A stretch of 64,000 nucleotides of DNA, taken from positions 43,639-107,638 of the forward strand of contig NZ_CABFVS010000039.1 in assembly GCF_902150025.1 (NCBI RefSeq). The letters run 5' to 3'. Of this stretch, positions 24,641 to 36,428 are shown piece after piece. Numbering within the stretch: the first letter of the stretch is position 1; each line of letters opens with the position of its first letter. The translations under genes and the position numbers were made by a program. The notes below the pieces were generated by a model. That model saw only the letters and a list, made by a program, of their open reading frames with translations, made no database searches and was not told the origin of the DNA. The stretch comes from Bartonella massiliensis. Its GTDB lineage: Bacteria > Pseudomonadota > Alphaproteobacteria > Rhizobiales > Rhizobiaceae.

Positions 24641-24717
24641 TTCAAACTTCCCATTCAAATTGCAAAATGACAAATCATCATTACAAATCAATGTATTACA
24701 AAAAGATAACACCGTAA

Positions 24718-25146
24718 TCATTGAAGAGGTAAGTCTTGAGAACTCTGCTTGCAATCTTTCAACCACACGTCATAAATAGGATGCTCAACAGCGTTTAAAC
24801 CAGGACTATCTGCAAACATCCATCCTGTAAAAATACGCCGTATTTTTTTATCTAATGTTACTTCATTGACTTCAACAAAACCTGTTGTACGCGTTGGTTC
24901 ATCTTTAGAGCTCGTATAACAAGCACGGGGCGTCACCTGTAATGCACCGTACTGATAAATTTCACCAAGAGCAACTTCAAAACGCGTCGTCCGCCCCGTA
25001 ATTTTATCAAGACCTGCAAAAACAGCAATTCCATTGCTAATACGTTCAGCACGCACCCCACTATTTAAGGATAAAAACACTAAAATTCCCATAAAAAAAA
25101 TATATCTAAAACGCCTCAACCTCAACAATAAAAAAAAGCTCATCAT
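24718..25146 (-). CDS. DUF2155 domain-containing exported protein
   Basis: 142 aa with an N-terminal hydrophobic signal or anchor (about 14-30) and the DUF2155 body: AVFAGLDKITGRTTRFEVAL, YGALQVTPRACYTSS, RIFTGWMFADSPGLNAVEHP and YDVWLKDC, with two conserved cysteines. The family is widespread in alphaproteobacteria and its function is unknown. About 105 nt downstream of the NDUFA12-like gene on the same strand, a pairing common in Rhizobiales. Confidence 0.88.
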   Translation of the reverse strand: MMSFFLLLRLRRFRYIFFMGILVFLSLNSGVRAERISNGIAVFAGLDKITGRTTRFEVALGEIYQYGALQVTPRACYTSSKDEPTRTTGFVEVNEVTLDKKIRRIFTGWMFADSPGLNAVEHPIYDVWLKDCKQSSQDLPLQ

Positions 25147-25250
25147 CTCAAAATCAATCGCACCTTTAAAATAATACTTACCATAACATAGAGCCCAATA
25201 AGATGAAAATATACCCGCCCATTAAAACATTTTATTTTTTAGTGGCTACG

Positions 25251-25649
25251 TTATTTTTTAGGTGACCAAGCATCATAATCCTCATGCACAAAAGGACGCT
25301 CATCATTGTAAGGAATAGCTCCCTTTGGTCGATAAGCCTCGCTTGTTCCTGTCATATTTGCAACATGAGGCTTTTCCCATTCATAAGATTGATAATCTTC
25401 CTGTGTTGGTGGATTATCAAAGCGATGATGAATCCAACCGTGCCAACCTGGTGGAATAGTAGAAGCTTCAGAATAGCCTTTATAAATAACCCAACGATGC
25501 GGATAACCATCTTTATGAAGCCCCCCTTCATAGTATGTATTTCCAAATTGATCTTCCCCTATCCGCTTACCTTTGCGCCATGTAAAAAAACGTGTACCGA
25601 TGGTGTTCCCATTCCACCAGGTAAATACTTGCTTAAAAAAACGAGCCAT
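25251..25649 (-). CDS. NADH:ubiquinone oxidoreductase NDUFA12-family subunit
   Basis: Accessory subunit of respiratory complex I, homologous to mitochondrial NDUFA12/B17.2. 132 aa: TWWNGNTIGTRFFTWRKGKR, IGEDQFGNTYYEG, RWVIYKGYSEASTIPPGWHG and WIHHRFDNPPTQED, the family signature. Soluble, no signal peptide. Normal length. Confidence 0.92.
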   Translation of the reverse strand: MARFFKQVFTWWNGNTIGTRFFTWRKGKRIGEDQFGNTYYEGGLHKDGYPHRWVIYKGYSEASTIPPGWHGWIHHRFDNPPTQEDYQSYEWEKPHVANMTGTSEAYRPKGAIPYNDERPFVHEDYDAWSPKK

Positions 25650-25831
25650 CTTCTATTCCATTTCTTCAGTATGCTCATAATAAAATCAAGCGCTGGAATA
25701 AACTTAGTAATGCTTGAAATTAGCAAAAAAGCGACTGGTAAACCAGACACACCTCAATTTATCGGATAACTTACTATCTCTTAATTCCAGCAAGATATCA
25801 TATTTATGGATTTTTCTCTACCCCATAAAAT

Positions 25832-27331
25832 TTAATCTATGCCAAGTTTTCTCTTAACCAATTCATTAACAGTTTGAGGATTGGCCTTACCACCTGTTGC
25901 TTTCATGACCTGTCCAACAAACCAACCTGCTAAAGCAGGTTTTTGCTTTGCTTGCGCAACTTTATCAGAATTATTGGCAACGATCTCATCAACAGCTCTT
26001 TCAATAGCCTTTGTATCTGTTACCTGTTTCATATTGCGCTCTTCTACAATTTGGCGTGGATCTCCCCCCTCATTCCAAACAATTTCAAAAAGATCTTTGG
26101 CAATTTTTCCAGAAATAACGCCTTCTTTTATAAGATCAACAATACTTCCCAATTGATCTGGCGATACTGGTGACTCTGCAATTTCACGATTATCTTTATT
26201 TAAAGCCCCCAAAAGATCATTAATCACCCAATTGGCAACTATTTTTCCATCACGACCATACGCTACTTCTTCAAAATAATCAGCAATAGCTTTTTCTGTC
26301 ACAAGAATGGAAGCATCATACACTGTTAATCCCATTTCCTTAACAAAACGTGCTTTTATAGCATCAGGCAATTCTGGTAAATCCGCGGCCAAAGCATCCA
26401 CAAAGGCTTGATCAAATTCTAATGGTAAAAGATCGGGATCTGGAAAATAACGGTAATCATGCGCTTCTTCCTTTGAGCGCATAGAGCGTGTTTCACCTTT
26501 AGTCGCATCAAAAAGCCGTGTTTCTTGCTCTATAATGCCTCCATCTTCTAAAATTGCGATCTGACGACGCGCTTCATATTCAATTGCTTGACCGATAAAG
26601 CGAATAGAATTAACATTTTTTATTTCACAACGCGTTCCAAAACCTTCACCAGGACGACGAACAGATACATTAACATCTGCACGCATAGAACCTTCATCCA
26701 TATTGCCATCGCAAGTTCCTAAATAACGAACAATTGTCCGCAATTTTGTCATATAGGCTTTGGCTTCATCGGATGAACGCATATCAGGTTTGGAAACAAT
26801 TTCCATAAGAGCAACACCAGAACGATTAAGATCCACAAAAGACATTGTTGGATGTTGATCATGCATCGATTTTCCAGCATCCTGTTCAAGGTGTAATCTT
26901 TCAATTCCCACCTCAATATCCTCAAATTGACCATTCGAATCTGGACCAACAGATATGATAATCTTCCCCTCCCCTACAATGGGATAGCGAAACTGAGAAA
27001 TCTGATACCCTTGCGGTAAATCTGGATAAAAATAATTCTTGCGATCAAAAACAGACTTTAAATTAATATGCGCTTTTAATCCCAAACCCGTTCGAATCGC
27101 TTGACGAACACATTCTTGATTAAGAACTGGCAACATCCCTGGCATAGCCGCATCAATAAGTGATACATGATTGTTCGGCTCTGCACCGAATTTAGTTGAT
27201 GCTCCCGAAAAAAGCTTCGAATTTGATATGATTTGCGCATGAACCTCCATGCCAATGATGACTTCCCAATCACCTGTAACGCCAGAAATAAAACGCTTAG
27301 AATCAGGAATACGCGTATCAATGATGCTCAT
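25832..27331 (-). CDS. gatB: aspartyl/glutamyl-tRNA amidotransferase subunit B
   Basis: Kinase/transamidation subunit of GatCAB, which converts misacylated Glu-tRNA(Gln) and Asp-tRNA(Asn) to the cognate amides. Signature [45 protein letters not shown] and [14 protein letters not shown], and the C-terminal YqeY-like tail ([12 protein letters not shown]). Start ATG at 27331 (499 aa); the TTG at 27337 is rejected. gatA and gatC are not in the window. Confidence 0.97.
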   Translation of the reverse strand: MSIIDTRIPDSKRFISGVTGDWEVIIGMEVHAQIISNSKLFSGASTKFGAEPNNHVSLIDAAMPGMLPVLNQECVRQAIRTGLGLKAHINLKSVFDRKNYFYPDLPQGYQISQFRYPIVGEGKIIISVGPDSNGQFEDIEVGIERLHLEQDAGKSMHDQHPTMSFVDLNRSGVALMEIVSKPDMRSSDEAKAYMTKLRTIVRYLGTCDGNMDEGSMRADVNVSVRRPGEGFGTRCEIKNVNSIRFIGQAIEYEARRQIAILEDGGIIEQETRLFDATKGETRSMRSKEEAHDYRYFPDPDLLPLEFDQAFVDALAADLPELPDAIKARFVKEMGLTVYDASILVTEKAIADYFEEVAYGRDGKIVANWVINDLLGALNKDNREIAESPVSPDQLGSIVDLIKEGVISGKIAKDLFEIVWNEGGDPRQIVEERNMKQVTDTKAIERAVDEIVANNSDKVAQAKQKPALAGWFVGQVMKATGGKANPQTVNELVKRKLGID

Positions 27332-27414
27332 TGCCAATCCACTACCAATATTTTAAAACATATCTTATGGCTTATCTAAAACTATTCCCAATCTAAGCCT
27401 AGGATATAAATCTC

Positions 27415-27441
27415 ACAAAAAGCCCGATAGAATCGGACTTA
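27415..27441 (-). terminator. intrinsic terminator of tig
   Basis: Minus strand AAGTCCGAT-TCT-ATCGGGCTT (9 bp with one G-U pair) followed by TTTTT, 17-43 nt after the trigger factor stop. Confidence 0.8.
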
Positions 27442-27457
27442 TTCTATTCACTTAAAT

Positions 27458-28885
27458 CTATGCTTTTTTAGGAGCCTTTTTCTTAGCTGATGCTTTCTCT
27501 GCAGACTTTTCTTTTACTGAAGATTTTTTCTTTGCTGGCTTTTCTTCAGGGGCATCTGATTCGTCATATTCTTTCATCAATTCTTCAACCGTCACTTCTT
27601 TATCTGTGACTTTTATCTTCGCTAACAAATGATCAATCACCTTTTCTTCAAAAATTGGAGCACGTAGATTTTCAACAGCTTCCGGTGTCTTACGGAAAAA
27701 ATCCATAATCTCCTTTTCTTGTCCAGGATACTGACGAACTTGCTCAAAAACAGCTGCTTTTAGCTCATCCTCACTAACTTTAACACCAACCTTCATTCCA
27801 ATTTCAGAAAGCACCAAACCAAGACGGACACGACGTTGTGCAAGGACGTGATATTCCTCCCGTGCTTTTTCTTCCGTAATACCTTCATCTTCAAAACTGC
27901 GCCCCGCCTTTTTCAAATCATCATTAACCTGCGCCCATATATTGTTAAACTCAATTTCTAAAAGACCTTCAGGAATTTCAAAATTGTAATCAGCATCTAA
28001 AGCATCAAGAATTTGACGTTTAACTTTTTGACGTGTCATTGAACCATATTGACTTTCAATCTGCCCACGAACAACCTCACGTAAACGATCTAGAGATTCC
28101 AAACCAACTTTTTGCGCTGCTTCATCATCAATTTTCAATTCATCTGGTTTAAAGACAGCCTTGACAGTAATGTCAAACTCTGCTTCCCGTCCTGCCAAAT
28201 GTGCTGCACTGTAATTATCAGGAAATTGAACAGAAATCGTTTTTGCATCCCCAGCCTTCACACCAACCAATTGCTCTTCAAAACCAGGAATAAATTGTTT
28301 TGATCCAAGAATCAGTTGTGCATCATTATCGGCCCCACCTTCAAATGGAACCCCCTCAAGCTTACCCAGATAATCTATAGTAATACGATCACCTTCCTCA
28401 GAAATTCCTTCTTTTAGGGAATAATTACGCGTAGAAGAAAGGACGCGATTAACTTGCTCATCAATGTCCTTTTCAGGAATAGCTGCAATTTCACGAATAA
28501 CTTCGATATGTTCAAAGTCTTTAATTTCAATTTTTGGTAAAACTTCATACTTTAAACTAAAAGTAAAATCGGCTTTTCCCTCTAGAATTTCTTCATCTTC
28601 ATCTATATCGATTTTCGGCTGCATCGCTGCACGTTCATTTCGGTCCGCTAAGATAGAACGTGGCGCATCAGAGAGTATCTCATTGAGAATCTCCGCCATA
28701 AAAGATTTACCGTACATTTTTCGCAAATGTCCACTAGGCACTTTACCGGGACGAAAACCATTAAGCTTAATCTTACCCTTGGTATCGTCCAATCGTTCAT
28801 TCAGTTTTTCTTCTAAATCTTCCGCTGGAACCACGATCTTAATTTCGCGCTTCAGTCCTTCATTAAGCGTCTCGGTAACCTGCAT
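27458..28885 (-). CDS. tig: trigger factor (ribosome-associated chaperone/prolyl isomerase)
   Basis: First chaperone to meet nascent chains. 475 aa: N-terminal ribosome-binding domain with the [17 protein letters not shown] signature, FKBP-type PPIase domain ([40 protein letters not shown]), the helical chaperone domain, and a lysine/alanine-rich tail ([19 protein letters not shown]) longer than in enterobacteria. ATG at 28885 with a GAAGGTG site. Confidence 0.97.
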   Translation of the reverse strand: MQVTETLNEGLKREIKIVVPAEDLEEKLNERLDDTKGKIKLNGFRPGKVPSGHLRKMYGKSFMAEILNEILSDAPRSILADRNERAAMQPKIDIDEDEEILEGKADFTFSLKYEVLPKIEIKDFEHIEVIREIAAIPEKDIDEQVNRVLSSTRNYSLKEGISEEGDRITIDYLGKLEGVPFEGGADNDAQLILGSKQFIPGFEEQLVGVKAGDAKTISVQFPDNYSAAHLAGREAEFDITVKAVFKPDELKIDDEAAQKVGLESLDRLREVVRGQIESQYGSMTRQKVKRQILDALDADYNFEIPEGLLEIEFNNIWAQVNDDLKKAGRSFEDEGITEEKAREEYHVLAQRRVRLGLVLSEIGMKVGVKVSEDELKAAVFEQVRQYPGQEKEIMDFFRKTPEAVENLRAPIFEEKVIDHLLAKIKVTDKEVTVEELMKEYDESDAPEEKPAKKKSSVKEKSAEKASAKKKAPKKA

Positions 28886-29020
28886 TAAACACCTTCATTT
28901 TTCTCAAGGAGAGGGATAAACCCACTCTAATCATCATTACATTCTAACACTTTTAGTGTTACATTACCATGAAGCGGAATTCCAGACACGTAGAAATCCG
29001 TAGCACTTAAGGGATTGCTG

Positions 29021-29103
29021 TGGTGCGGATGGAGGGACTCGAACCCCCACGGTCTCCCGCCAGAACCTAAATCTGGTGCGTCTACCAATTTCGCCACATC
29101 CGC
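29021..29103 (-). tRNA. tRNA-Leu (TAG)
   Basis: Class II tRNA with long variable arm (GGCGGGAGACCGT); acceptor GCGGATG/CATCCGC, discriminator A, encoded CCA; anticodon TAG in ATTTAGG; T loop GTTCGAG. Upstream of tig on the same strand. Confidence 0.95.
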
Positions 29104-29271
29104 TCAAACTTAGCAAGCTAATAACCTTATACAAGCGGCGTTTCTATACCATTAATTATAGAAAAAAAGCAAACAAATATATTAAAAAAACTCAATATAC
29201 GTCTTTCTTACTAAGAATTAAAACAAAATCTAGGCTTTTCATATACGGCGACTTACGCTAATAAGTCGACT

Positions 29272-30684
29272 ATGTTAAAGACATTTAATACTCCAATTCA
29301 TATTATCGGTGGCGGTCTTGCGGGGTGTGAAGCAAGCTGGCAAATCGCTCAATCAGAAATTCCCGTTATTTTGCATGAAATGCGTCCCCAAAAAAAATCA
29401 GATGCCCATAAAACCGATAAATTGGCAGAACTGGTTTGTTCAAATTCCTTTCGCTCTGATGATTCATCAACAAATGCCGTAGGGCTTTTACATGCTGAAA
29501 TGCGATTAGCAAAATCGTTGATTATGAAAGCAGCTGATGCCAACAAAGTCCCCGCGGGCAGTGCTCTTGCTGTGGATCGTGAAGGATTTTCAAAAACCGT
29601 GACATCCGCACTTGAAAGCCACCCCCTTATAACAATAAAACGTGAAGAAATTCAAGAGATTCCTGAAACTTGGCAACATGTTATCATTGCAACGGGCCCC
29701 CTTACCTCGCCTGCACTTTCTCAAACATTACAAGCAGTAACTGATGTAAAAGCTCTTGCTTTTTTTGATGCTATTGCCCCTATTATTCATAGGGATAGTA
29801 TTGATATAAATATTTGTTGGTATCAATCTCGCTACGATAAAATTGGTCCTGAGGGAACAGGAAAAGACTATCTTAATTGTCCTCTTAACAAAGAACAATA
29901 TGAATCATTTGTTGAAGCATTAAAAAATGCAGAAAAAACAGAGTTTCGTGACTTTGAAAAAACGCCCTATTTTGATGGATGCCTCCCCATTGAAATTATG
30001 GCTGAGCGCGGGCTGGAAACTTTAAGACATGGACCGATGAAGCCTATGGGCTTAACCAATGCCCATAATCCCACTGTTAAACTCTATGCTGTCGTTCAAT
30101 TGCGCCAAGATAATAAACTTGGAACGCTTTACAATATGGTCGGCTTTCAAACAAAACTGAAATATGGTGAACAAGTTCGCATTTTTAGAATGATCCCCGG
30201 TCTTGAAAAAGCAGAATTTGCACGTCTTGGTGGTCTTCACCGCAATACCTATCTCAACTCTCCGATTATTCTTGATCAAACTCTTCGCTTAAAACAAAAA
30301 AAACAGCTACGCTTTGCAGGACAAATTACCGGATGTGAAGGTTATGTAGAATCAGCAGCAATAGGCCTTCTTGCTGGACGTTTTTCTGCAGCCGACTATC
30401 ATCATAAGTGTCCTTGTCTTCCCCCACAAACCACAGCATTCGGAGCTCTTTTAAATCATATTACAGGGGGACATATTATAGATGAAGAAGCAGAAAGACA
30501 GTCCTTTCAGCCAATGAATATCAATTTCGGGCTTTTTCCTCCCATTGCTTCTCTTAAACATTCAGGAAAGCGTTTACCAAGTAAAGAGAAAAAATTAGCA
30601 AAAAAGCAAGCTATAACAGCAAGAGCTCTTAATGATTGTATTCAGTGGTTAACAGATAAAGAATCAAAGAGCTCCTGTTTATAA
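29272..30684 (+). CDS. trmFO: methylenetetrahydrofolate-tRNA-(uracil-5-)-methyltransferase TrmFO
   Basis: FAD- and folate-dependent enzyme that makes 5-methyluridine at position 54 of the tRNA T loop. The N-terminal Rossmann signature [17 protein letters not shown] is followed by [45 protein letters not shown], and the C-terminal [20 protein letters not shown]. 470 aa, normal for the family. Confidence 0.96.
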   Translation: MLKTFNTPIHIIGGGLAGCEASWQIAQSEIPVILHEMRPQKKSDAHKTDKLAELVCSNSFRSDDSSTNAVGLLHAEMRLAKSLIMKAADANKVPAGSALAVDREGFSKTVTSALESHPLITIKREEIQEIPETWQHVIIATGPLTSPALSQTLQAVTDVKALAFFDAIAPIIHRDSIDINICWYQSRYDKIGPEGTGKDYLNCPLNKEQYESFVEALKNAEKTEFRDFEKTPYFDGCLPIEIMAERGLETLRHGPMKPMGLTNAHNPTVKLYAVVQLRQDNKLGTLYNMVGFQTKLKYGEQVRIFRMIPGLEKAEFARLGGLHRNTYLNSPIILDQTLRLKQKKQLRFAGQITGCEGYVESAAIGLLAGRFSAADYHHKCPCLPPQTTAFGALLNHITGGHIIDEEAERQSFQPMNINFGLFPPIASLKHSGKRLPSKEKKLAKKQAITARALNDCIQWLTDKESKSSCL

Positions 30685-31199
30685 AAAACATGCGCTCCGC
30701 CTCTCATCTGCTAAATAGATCTCTTTATGACCCTCCTGAAAAAATCATTCTAAAGACTCGTGTAAAATGCTGTTATTAATCAATAAATGCTATTCTACAC
30801 TTCATTATTTATTTAATATTATAAAAGATATGAAATAATTTAATATAATTCAATGAGAAAAAATAAATTAATAATATAAATTTATTATAGTAATACAAAT
30901 ATGTAGATAGAAAACACTAAAATAATAATTTAATTTTATAAATATTTATAATTTATACTATAATACTATTTGATAATAGATTTTTTTTATTTCTAAAGTT
31001 TCTTTCTTAATCGTTATGAAACCTTCTCATTTTAACTTTTGTGTAATGAAGAAAATATACTCGCTTGCATAACGCAAATGAAATATGGACCCAAAATATT
31101 TAAAACAGAGCTAAATGTTATCTTTTCCAGCTCAAGTGCCAAGAAAAATCACAATATTGAAATGATGATGCCACTTTACAAATTTTTAATACATTGACT
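30685..31199. other. extremely A+T-rich intergenic tract
   Basis: No gene is supported. The stretch from about 30770 to 31000 is nearly pure A/T (runs such as TTTAATATTATAAAAGATAT) and stands out even in this A+T-rich genome. It lies between convergent trmFO and hupB, so it is not an obvious promoter. Confidence 0.5.
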
Positions 31200-31403
31200 T
31201 ATAATCATAATTTATCTCTTATCTATGGTGAATGATAAACCTCAATATTGTAAAACTCTTTTATCTCAAATCCTCCCATAGTCTATCGATAAAAATCATC
31301 TGCTTAGCCAATCAATTGCTACCTCACAAGCGAAGTTGTTCTTGTAAATTAAGAAAACTATGAAAGACAAGGAATAAAACAGCCTCTTATACACCCACCT
31401 CAA
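31200..31403 (+). repeat. integrase-leader repeat, copy D
   Basis: More diverged leader: ACTTATAATCATAATTTATC, AAACCTCAATATTGTAAAAC, TCTTTTATCTCAAATC, then CTATCGATAAAAATCATC and CACAAGCGAAGTTG, in the same order as copies B and F. Confidence 0.65.
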
Positions 31404-31600
31404 ATGCTGAATGCTCGTCGCAATATTGCAGAAACTGGAAAAATAATGTTAGGACACTAACGTGCACTTTATATTAAGCGTAAAATGATAACTCATAATA
31501 ACTTTTATAGATTTCACAGAGTTTTTTTTATCTTATATTATTGATGAGTGTTATTTTGAAATAAACACCGTAGCACTTCCACATCACAAAAGTTAATGTC
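31404..31600 (+). pseudogene. decayed integrase 5' fragment, copy D
   Basis: Starts at an ATG in the family position. A frame broken by one stop reads AETGKIMLGH, stop, RALYIKRKMITHNNFYRF, which fits the PGKYxDGxGLYIHKRKDGGxxWFYRF pattern of the integrase arm-binding domain. Beyond about 31530 the match becomes faint and no core domain is visible. Most eroded copy. Confidence 0.6.
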
Positions 31601-31802
31601 ATATTTATACGCTATACAATGCCTATTATTAAAGTAGGAATATTTATTGAAATAAGCTAAAGACAAAACATCTTAAGCTTATGGTACTTTATACAATATT
31701 TAAAATTATTTTCAAAAATATTAGCAATTCATGAAATGAGAAAAATAGCGTACATATCTAAAAATTTTTTATATGAAAAACGCGTACGATATATATCGTG
31801 TT

Positions 31803-31838
31803 AAAAAAACCCGATTTATTCATAATCGGGTTTTTTTT
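31803..31838. terminator. intrinsic terminator of hupB (bidirectional form)
   Basis: A run of seven A, then AACCCGATT/AATCGGGTT (9 bp, 7-nt loop), then eight T. Strong in either direction; it lies 14-49 nt after the hupB stop and would also stop plus-strand reading from the trmFO side. Confidence 0.9.
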
Positions 31839-31851
31839 AATATCGTCTAAC

Positions 31852-32130
31852 TTATTTTTTATTAACTGCTTCTTTAAGGCTTTTTCCTGCAGAAAATTTA
31901 GGTACAGAACGTGCTGGAATATCGATCTCAGCACCCGTTGAAGGATTACGCCCCTTTGTTGCAGCACGATGAGAAACTTCAAAAGAACCAAAACCTGGAA
32001 GACGAACATCGCCCCCTGAAGCCAAAGCTTCTGTTACAGAAGCCATAAAAGCATCCACAACAGCCCCTGCTTGCGCTTTTGAAACACCTGCCTTTTCAGC
32101 AACGGAGCTAACCAATTCACTTTTATTCAT
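31852..32130 (-). CDS. hupB: DNA-binding protein HU
   Basis: Nucleoid protein that bends DNA without sequence specificity. 92 aa: MNKSELVSSVAEKAGVSKAQ, VRLPGFGSFEVSHRAATKGR, NPSTGAEIDIPARSVPKFSA, the complete HU arm and PxF motif. ATG at 32130 preceded by AAGGAAA. Downstream of lon, completing the clpP-clpX-lon-hup arrangement common in proteobacteria. Confidence 0.97.
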   Translation of the reverse strand: MNKSELVSSVAEKAGVSKAQAGAVVDAFMASVTEALASGGDVRLPGFGSFEVSHRAATKGRNPSTGAEIDIPARSVPKFSAGKSLKEAVNKK

Positions 32131-32361
32131 GAGATATTTCCTTTCCCTATATTACCTGACAACATGACCTAATCATGTTATTGGTTAGTTTATTGAAAAG
32201 TACAGTAAACAGAAGTCTTATTTTTATCCAAAACATTGTTTTTTTAGCAATAATCACAGTTATTCACGGAATTTTTTATTTTTTTTCAACAAAAAACAAA
32301 ATCATAACCGTGAAAACACCTTCTGTCCCTTAAAAAATACCGTTACAAGGAGATAAGTGAA

Positions 32362-34788
32362 TCAGTGCGCAATCTGTATTCCTTCACTATCGCTGCTCTC
32401 TGACCGCATGGGAACAGCCACTGTAGAAGGTTCTTTCCATTCAATAGTATCTGGAAAACGAACTAAAGCGTGTTTTAAAACTTCACTCACATGATTTACC
32501 GGAATAATTTCCATGTTATTTTTAACATCATCAGGAATATCAACTAAATCTTTTGCGTTTTCTTCAGGAATGAGTACTTTTTTTATCCCTCCTCGAAGCG
32601 CTGCTAGAAGTTTTTCTTTTAACCCACCAATGGGTAAAACACGTCCACGTAAAGTAATTTCACCAGTCATCGCAATATCTTTATGCACAGCTATCCCTGT
32701 AAGGACCGAAACAATTGCTGTCACCATTGCAATTCCAGCAGAAGGACCATCTTTGGGTGTCGCTCCCTCTGGAACATGAACATGGATATCGCGTTTTTCA
32801 AAAAGTGGAGGTTCAATACCAAAATCGACAGCACGAGAACGGACATAAGATGCTGCCGCGGAAATAGACTCTTTCATAATATCACGCAAATTTCCAGTGA
32901 CAGTCATCTTGCCTTTGCCGGGCATCATCACACCTTCAATGGTCAATAACTCTCCCCCAACCTCTGTCCACGCAAGGCCTGTCACAACACCAATGTGATT
33001 TTCTCCTTCAATCTGATTATAGTGGTAACGTTTAACACCTAGGAAATCATTAATATTATTTTCGGTAACTTTTACAGATTTTTGATGCGTTTTGAGAATT
33101 TTTGTAACAGATTTACGAGCAACTTTCATGAGTTCACGTTCAAGGTTACGAACACCTGCTTCACGTGTGTAAAACTGAATAATCGACCTTACTGCTCCAT
33201 CAGAAATACTGAGTTCTTTTTTAGACAAACAGTGCTCTTTTAGGGCCTTTGGTAAAAGATGCTGCTTAACAATTTCCATTTTCTCACATTCAGTATAACC
33301 AGCAATACGAATAATTTCCATTCGATCCATTAACGGACTTGGGATATTAAGCGTATTGGCAGTTGTGATAAACATGACATCAGAAAGATCATATTCAACT
33401 TCCAGATAGTGGTCAATGAATGTACCATTTTGTTCAGGATCAAGAACTTCTAACAAAGCAGAGGAAGGGTCTCCACGAAAGTCTTGTCCCATTTTATCAA
33501 TTTCATCAAGCAAGAAAAGCGGATTAGATTTTTTTGCTTTTTTCATAGACTGGATAATTTTTCCAGGCATTGAACCAATATATGTTCGGCGATGTCCACG
33601 AATTTCTGCTTCATCCCGCACACCTCCCAACGAGATACGGACATATTCACGTCCCGTCGCCTTTGCAATAGAACGCGCTAATGATGTTTTTCCCACACCA
33701 GGAGGACCTAACAAACAAATAATGGGACCTTTTATCTTTGACGCACGACTTTGTACAGCCAAATACTCAATAATTCTCTCCTTAACTTTTTCAAGACCGA
33801 AATGTTCGTTATTCATGACCTTTTCAGCAAAATCTAAATTGTTTTTAATCTTAGATTTTTTGCCCCAAGGCATTGCTAATAACCAATCAAGATAGTTACG
33901 GACAACTGTTGCTTCTGCAGACATAGGAGACATATTTCGTAATTTTCTCAACTCTGCCCCAGTTTTTTCCTGTGCTTCCTTGGAAAGTTTTGTATTCTTA
34001 ATGCGCTCTTCTAGTTCAGAGAGCTCATCCCGGCTATCATCACCTGCTCCTAACTCTTTTTGAATGGCCTTCATTTGTTCATTGAGATAATATTCCCGTT
34101 GGTTTTTTTCCATTTGCCGTTTAACGTGGGAACGAATACGTTTCTCAACCTGCAAAACAGAAATTTCCCCTTCCATGAAAGACAGAACACGTTCAAGACG
34201 GGACCGCACCGGTAAGAGCTCTAATATTTCCTGTTTTTCTGCAAGTTTAATCATCAAATGAGAGGCAATCGTATCAGCAAGTTTAGAAGGATTATCAATC
34301 TGGCCAATCGCATTGACAACTTCAGGAGAGATTTTTTTATTAAGCTTTACATAATTTTCAAAATAAGCAATCACCGATCTTGAAAGAGCTTCAATTTCAA
34401 CATCACTCTCTCCAGGTTCTTCTGTGGCAGTTGCAAAAGCCTGATGATAACCTTCACTTAAAGCAAACTGACTAATTTTTGCACGTGCTATTCCTTCCAC
34501 CAAAACCTTTACAGTGCCATCAGGAAGCTTTAAAAGTTGGAGAATATTTGCAAATGTACCAATATGATAAATATCCTCTGCTTTTGGATCGTCATCAGAG
34601 GCATTCTTTTGTGTTACCAAGAGTATTTGCTTATCAACCGCCATCGTTTCTTCAAGAGCGCGAATTGATTTTTCACGGCCCACAAAAAGTGGAACAATCA
34701 TATGGGGGAAGACAACAATATCACGAAGAGGTAAAACAGCATAAACCCCATCTCTTGCTTCATCTGTCTTTTCATTAATATATTGCAT
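32362..34788 (-). CDS. lon: ATP-dependent protease La (Lon)
   Basis: Cytoplasmic AAA+ serine protease degrading misfolded and regulatory proteins. 808 aa: N-terminal substrate domain (AVLPLRDIVVFPHMIVPLFV), Walker A GPPGVGKTSLA, Walker B FLLDEIDK, and the C-terminal protease domain with catalytic Ser in TPKDGPSAGIAMVTA and Lys in RGRVLPIGGLKEK. ATG at 34788 with AAGGAGAG. Third gene of clpP-clpX-lon. Confidence 0.98.
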   Translation of the reverse strand: MQYINEKTDEARDGVYAVLPLRDIVVFPHMIVPLFVGREKSIRALEETMAVDKQILLVTQKNASDDDPKAEDIYHIGTFANILQLLKLPDGTVKVLVEGIARAKISQFALSEGYHQAFATATEEPGESDVEIEALSRSVIAYFENYVKLNKKISPEVVNAIGQIDNPSKLADTIASHLMIKLAEKQEILELLPVRSRLERVLSFMEGEISVLQVEKRIRSHVKRQMEKNQREYYLNEQMKAIQKELGAGDDSRDELSELEERIKNTKLSKEAQEKTGAELRKLRNMSPMSAEATVVRNYLDWLLAMPWGKKSKIKNNLDFAEKVMNNEHFGLEKVKERIIEYLAVQSRASKIKGPIICLLGPPGVGKTSLARSIAKATGREYVRISLGGVRDEAEIRGHRRTYIGSMPGKIIQSMKKAKKSNPLFLLDEIDKMGQDFRGDPSSALLEVLDPEQNGTFIDHYLEVEYDLSDVMFITTANTLNIPSPLMDRMEIIRIAGYTECEKMEIVKQHLLPKALKEHCLSKKELSISDGAVRSIIQFYTREAGVRNLERELMKVARKSVTKILKTHQKSVKVTENNINDFLGVKRYHYNQIEGENHIGVVTGLAWTEVGGELLTIEGVMMPGKGKMTVTGNLRDIMKESISAAASYVRSRAVDFGIEPPLFEKRDIHVHVPEGATPKDGPSAGIAMVTAIVSVLTGIAVHKDIAMTGEITLRGRVLPIGGLKEKLLAALRGGIKKVLIPEENAKDLVDIPDDVKNNMEIIPVNHVSEVLKHALVRFPDTIEWKEPSTVAVPMRSESSDSEGIQIAH

Positions 34789-34969
34789 AACTCTCCTTTC
34801 TGGAGCCTATGAGCTATCTATAACACAAAGCCCACTCTTAGAAAATCTCAGCTCTCCACAATACATGAAATGGTAGTTTCTAACACATAAATCAAGCATT
34901 ATAACGATATTATTAGAAAACTTATTCATATCGTTTATAAACACTTTTTATATTGTACAGCGCACAATG

Positions 34970-36244
34970 TCATGCTGATACATTTTCTTTATCTTCTGTA
35001 CGTTCTGAGTAAATATAAAGAGGACGTGCTTTTCCATCAACAACATCACTCGAAATAACTACTTTTTGAACGCCTTCAAGAGCCGGTAACTCAAACATCG
35101 TCTCAAGAAGAATCTTCTCCATAATAGAACGTAAACCACGGGCACCAGTTTTACGTTCAATGGCTTTCTTCGCAATAACACGTAAAGCATCTTCATGAAA
35201 TGCTAGCTCAACATTTTCCATTTCAAAAAGGCGCTGATATTGTTTGACTAAGGCATTTTTAGGTTGTGATAAAATTTGCACGAGAGCGTTAGCATCTAAA
35301 TCCTCTAAGGTAGCAACGATAGGAAGACGTCCAATAAACTCTGGTATTAAACCAAACTTTATAAGATCTTCAGGCTCTAAATCACGAAAAATTTCACCAA
35401 CACAACGTTCATCAGGAGCCTTAACGGTCGCAGAAAAACCAATAGATGTTTTTTCACCACGCCCTGAAATAATCCGTTCTAAACCTGCAAAAGCTCCCCC
35501 ACAAATGAATAAAATATTTGTGGTATCAACCTGAAGAAACTCTTGTTGTGGATGTTTACGTCCACCTTGCGGGGGAACGGAAGCAATCGTTCCTTCCATA
35601 ATTTTCAATAACGCTTGTTGAACCCCTTCTCCAGAAACATCTCTTGTAATAGAAGGATTGTCAGCTTTACGAGAAATCTTATCGACCTCATCAATATAAA
35701 CAATACCACGCTGCGCACGTTCAACATTATAATCTGCTGCTTGAAGAAGCTTTAAAATGATATTTTCAACATCTTCACCCACATAGCCGGCTTCAGTCAA
35801 AGTGGTCGCATCCGCCATTGTAAAAGGAACATCAATAATACGTGCTAATGTTTGTGCAAGATAAGTTTTACCGCAGCCCGTTGGACCAACAAGAAGAATA
35901 TTTGATTTAGCTAACTCAATATCATTGCTTTTTGACTGATGTGCCAGCCGTTTATAATGATTATGGACTGCAACAGAAAGAACACGCTTTGCATGCTGCT
36001 GACCAATAACATAATCATCAAGAACTGTTATAATTTCCTGTGGTGTAGGAACACCATCACGTACTTTAACCCCTGAAGATTTGTTTTCTTCCCGAATAAT
36101 ATCCATGCAAAGCTCTACACATTCATCACAGATAAATACAGTAGGCCCCGCAATAAGCTTACGCACCTCATGTTGACTCTTGCCGCAGAACGAGCAATAG
36201 AGAGTATTCTTTGACTCGTTCCCGCTATTGCTAATTTTGCTCAT
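34970..36244 (-). CDS. clpX: ATP-dependent Clp protease ATP-binding subunit ClpX
   Basis: Unfoldase of the ClpXP protease. 424 aa: N-terminal C4 zinc finger ([26 protein letters not shown]), Walker [15 protein letters not shown], Walker [10 protein letters not shown], pore and sensor motifs, and the IGF-type ClpP loop appears as [11 protein letters not shown] region neighbours. ATG at 36244 with AAGGAAAG. Lies between clpP and lon. Confidence 0.98.
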   Translation of the reverse strand: MSKISNSGNESKNTLYCSFCGKSQHEVRKLIAGPTVFICDECVELCMDIIREENKSSGVKVRDGVPTPQEIITVLDDYVIGQQHAKRVLSVAVHNHYKRLAHQSKSNDIELAKSNILLVGPTGCGKTYLAQTLARIIDVPFTMADATTLTEAGYVGEDVENIILKLLQAADYNVERAQRGIVYIDEVDKISRKADNPSITRDVSGEGVQQALLKIMEGTIASVPPQGGRKHPQQEFLQVDTTNILFICGGAFAGLERIISGRGEKTSIGFSATVKAPDERCVGEIFRDLEPEDLIKFGLIPEFIGRLPIVATLEDLDANALVQILSQPKNALVKQYQRLFEMENVELAFHEDALRVIAKKAIERKTGARGLRSIMEKILLETMFELPALEGVQKVVISSDVVDGKARPLYIYSERTEDKENVSA

Positions 36245-36428
36245 TTTTCTTTCCTTTCACCACGATATATGAATACTTCGCCTTTTCAAAGGAAGCTGTT
36301 CATCATGAAAACTAAAAGACATATAGAAAATCATAAATGTCCCAATATTTTTAGGTATTTCTCTTAATTTTTGCGATATTTTCTATAAAACTCTTTATTT
36401 AAAGTAGCTGTTTTTTCTATAAAAATTC

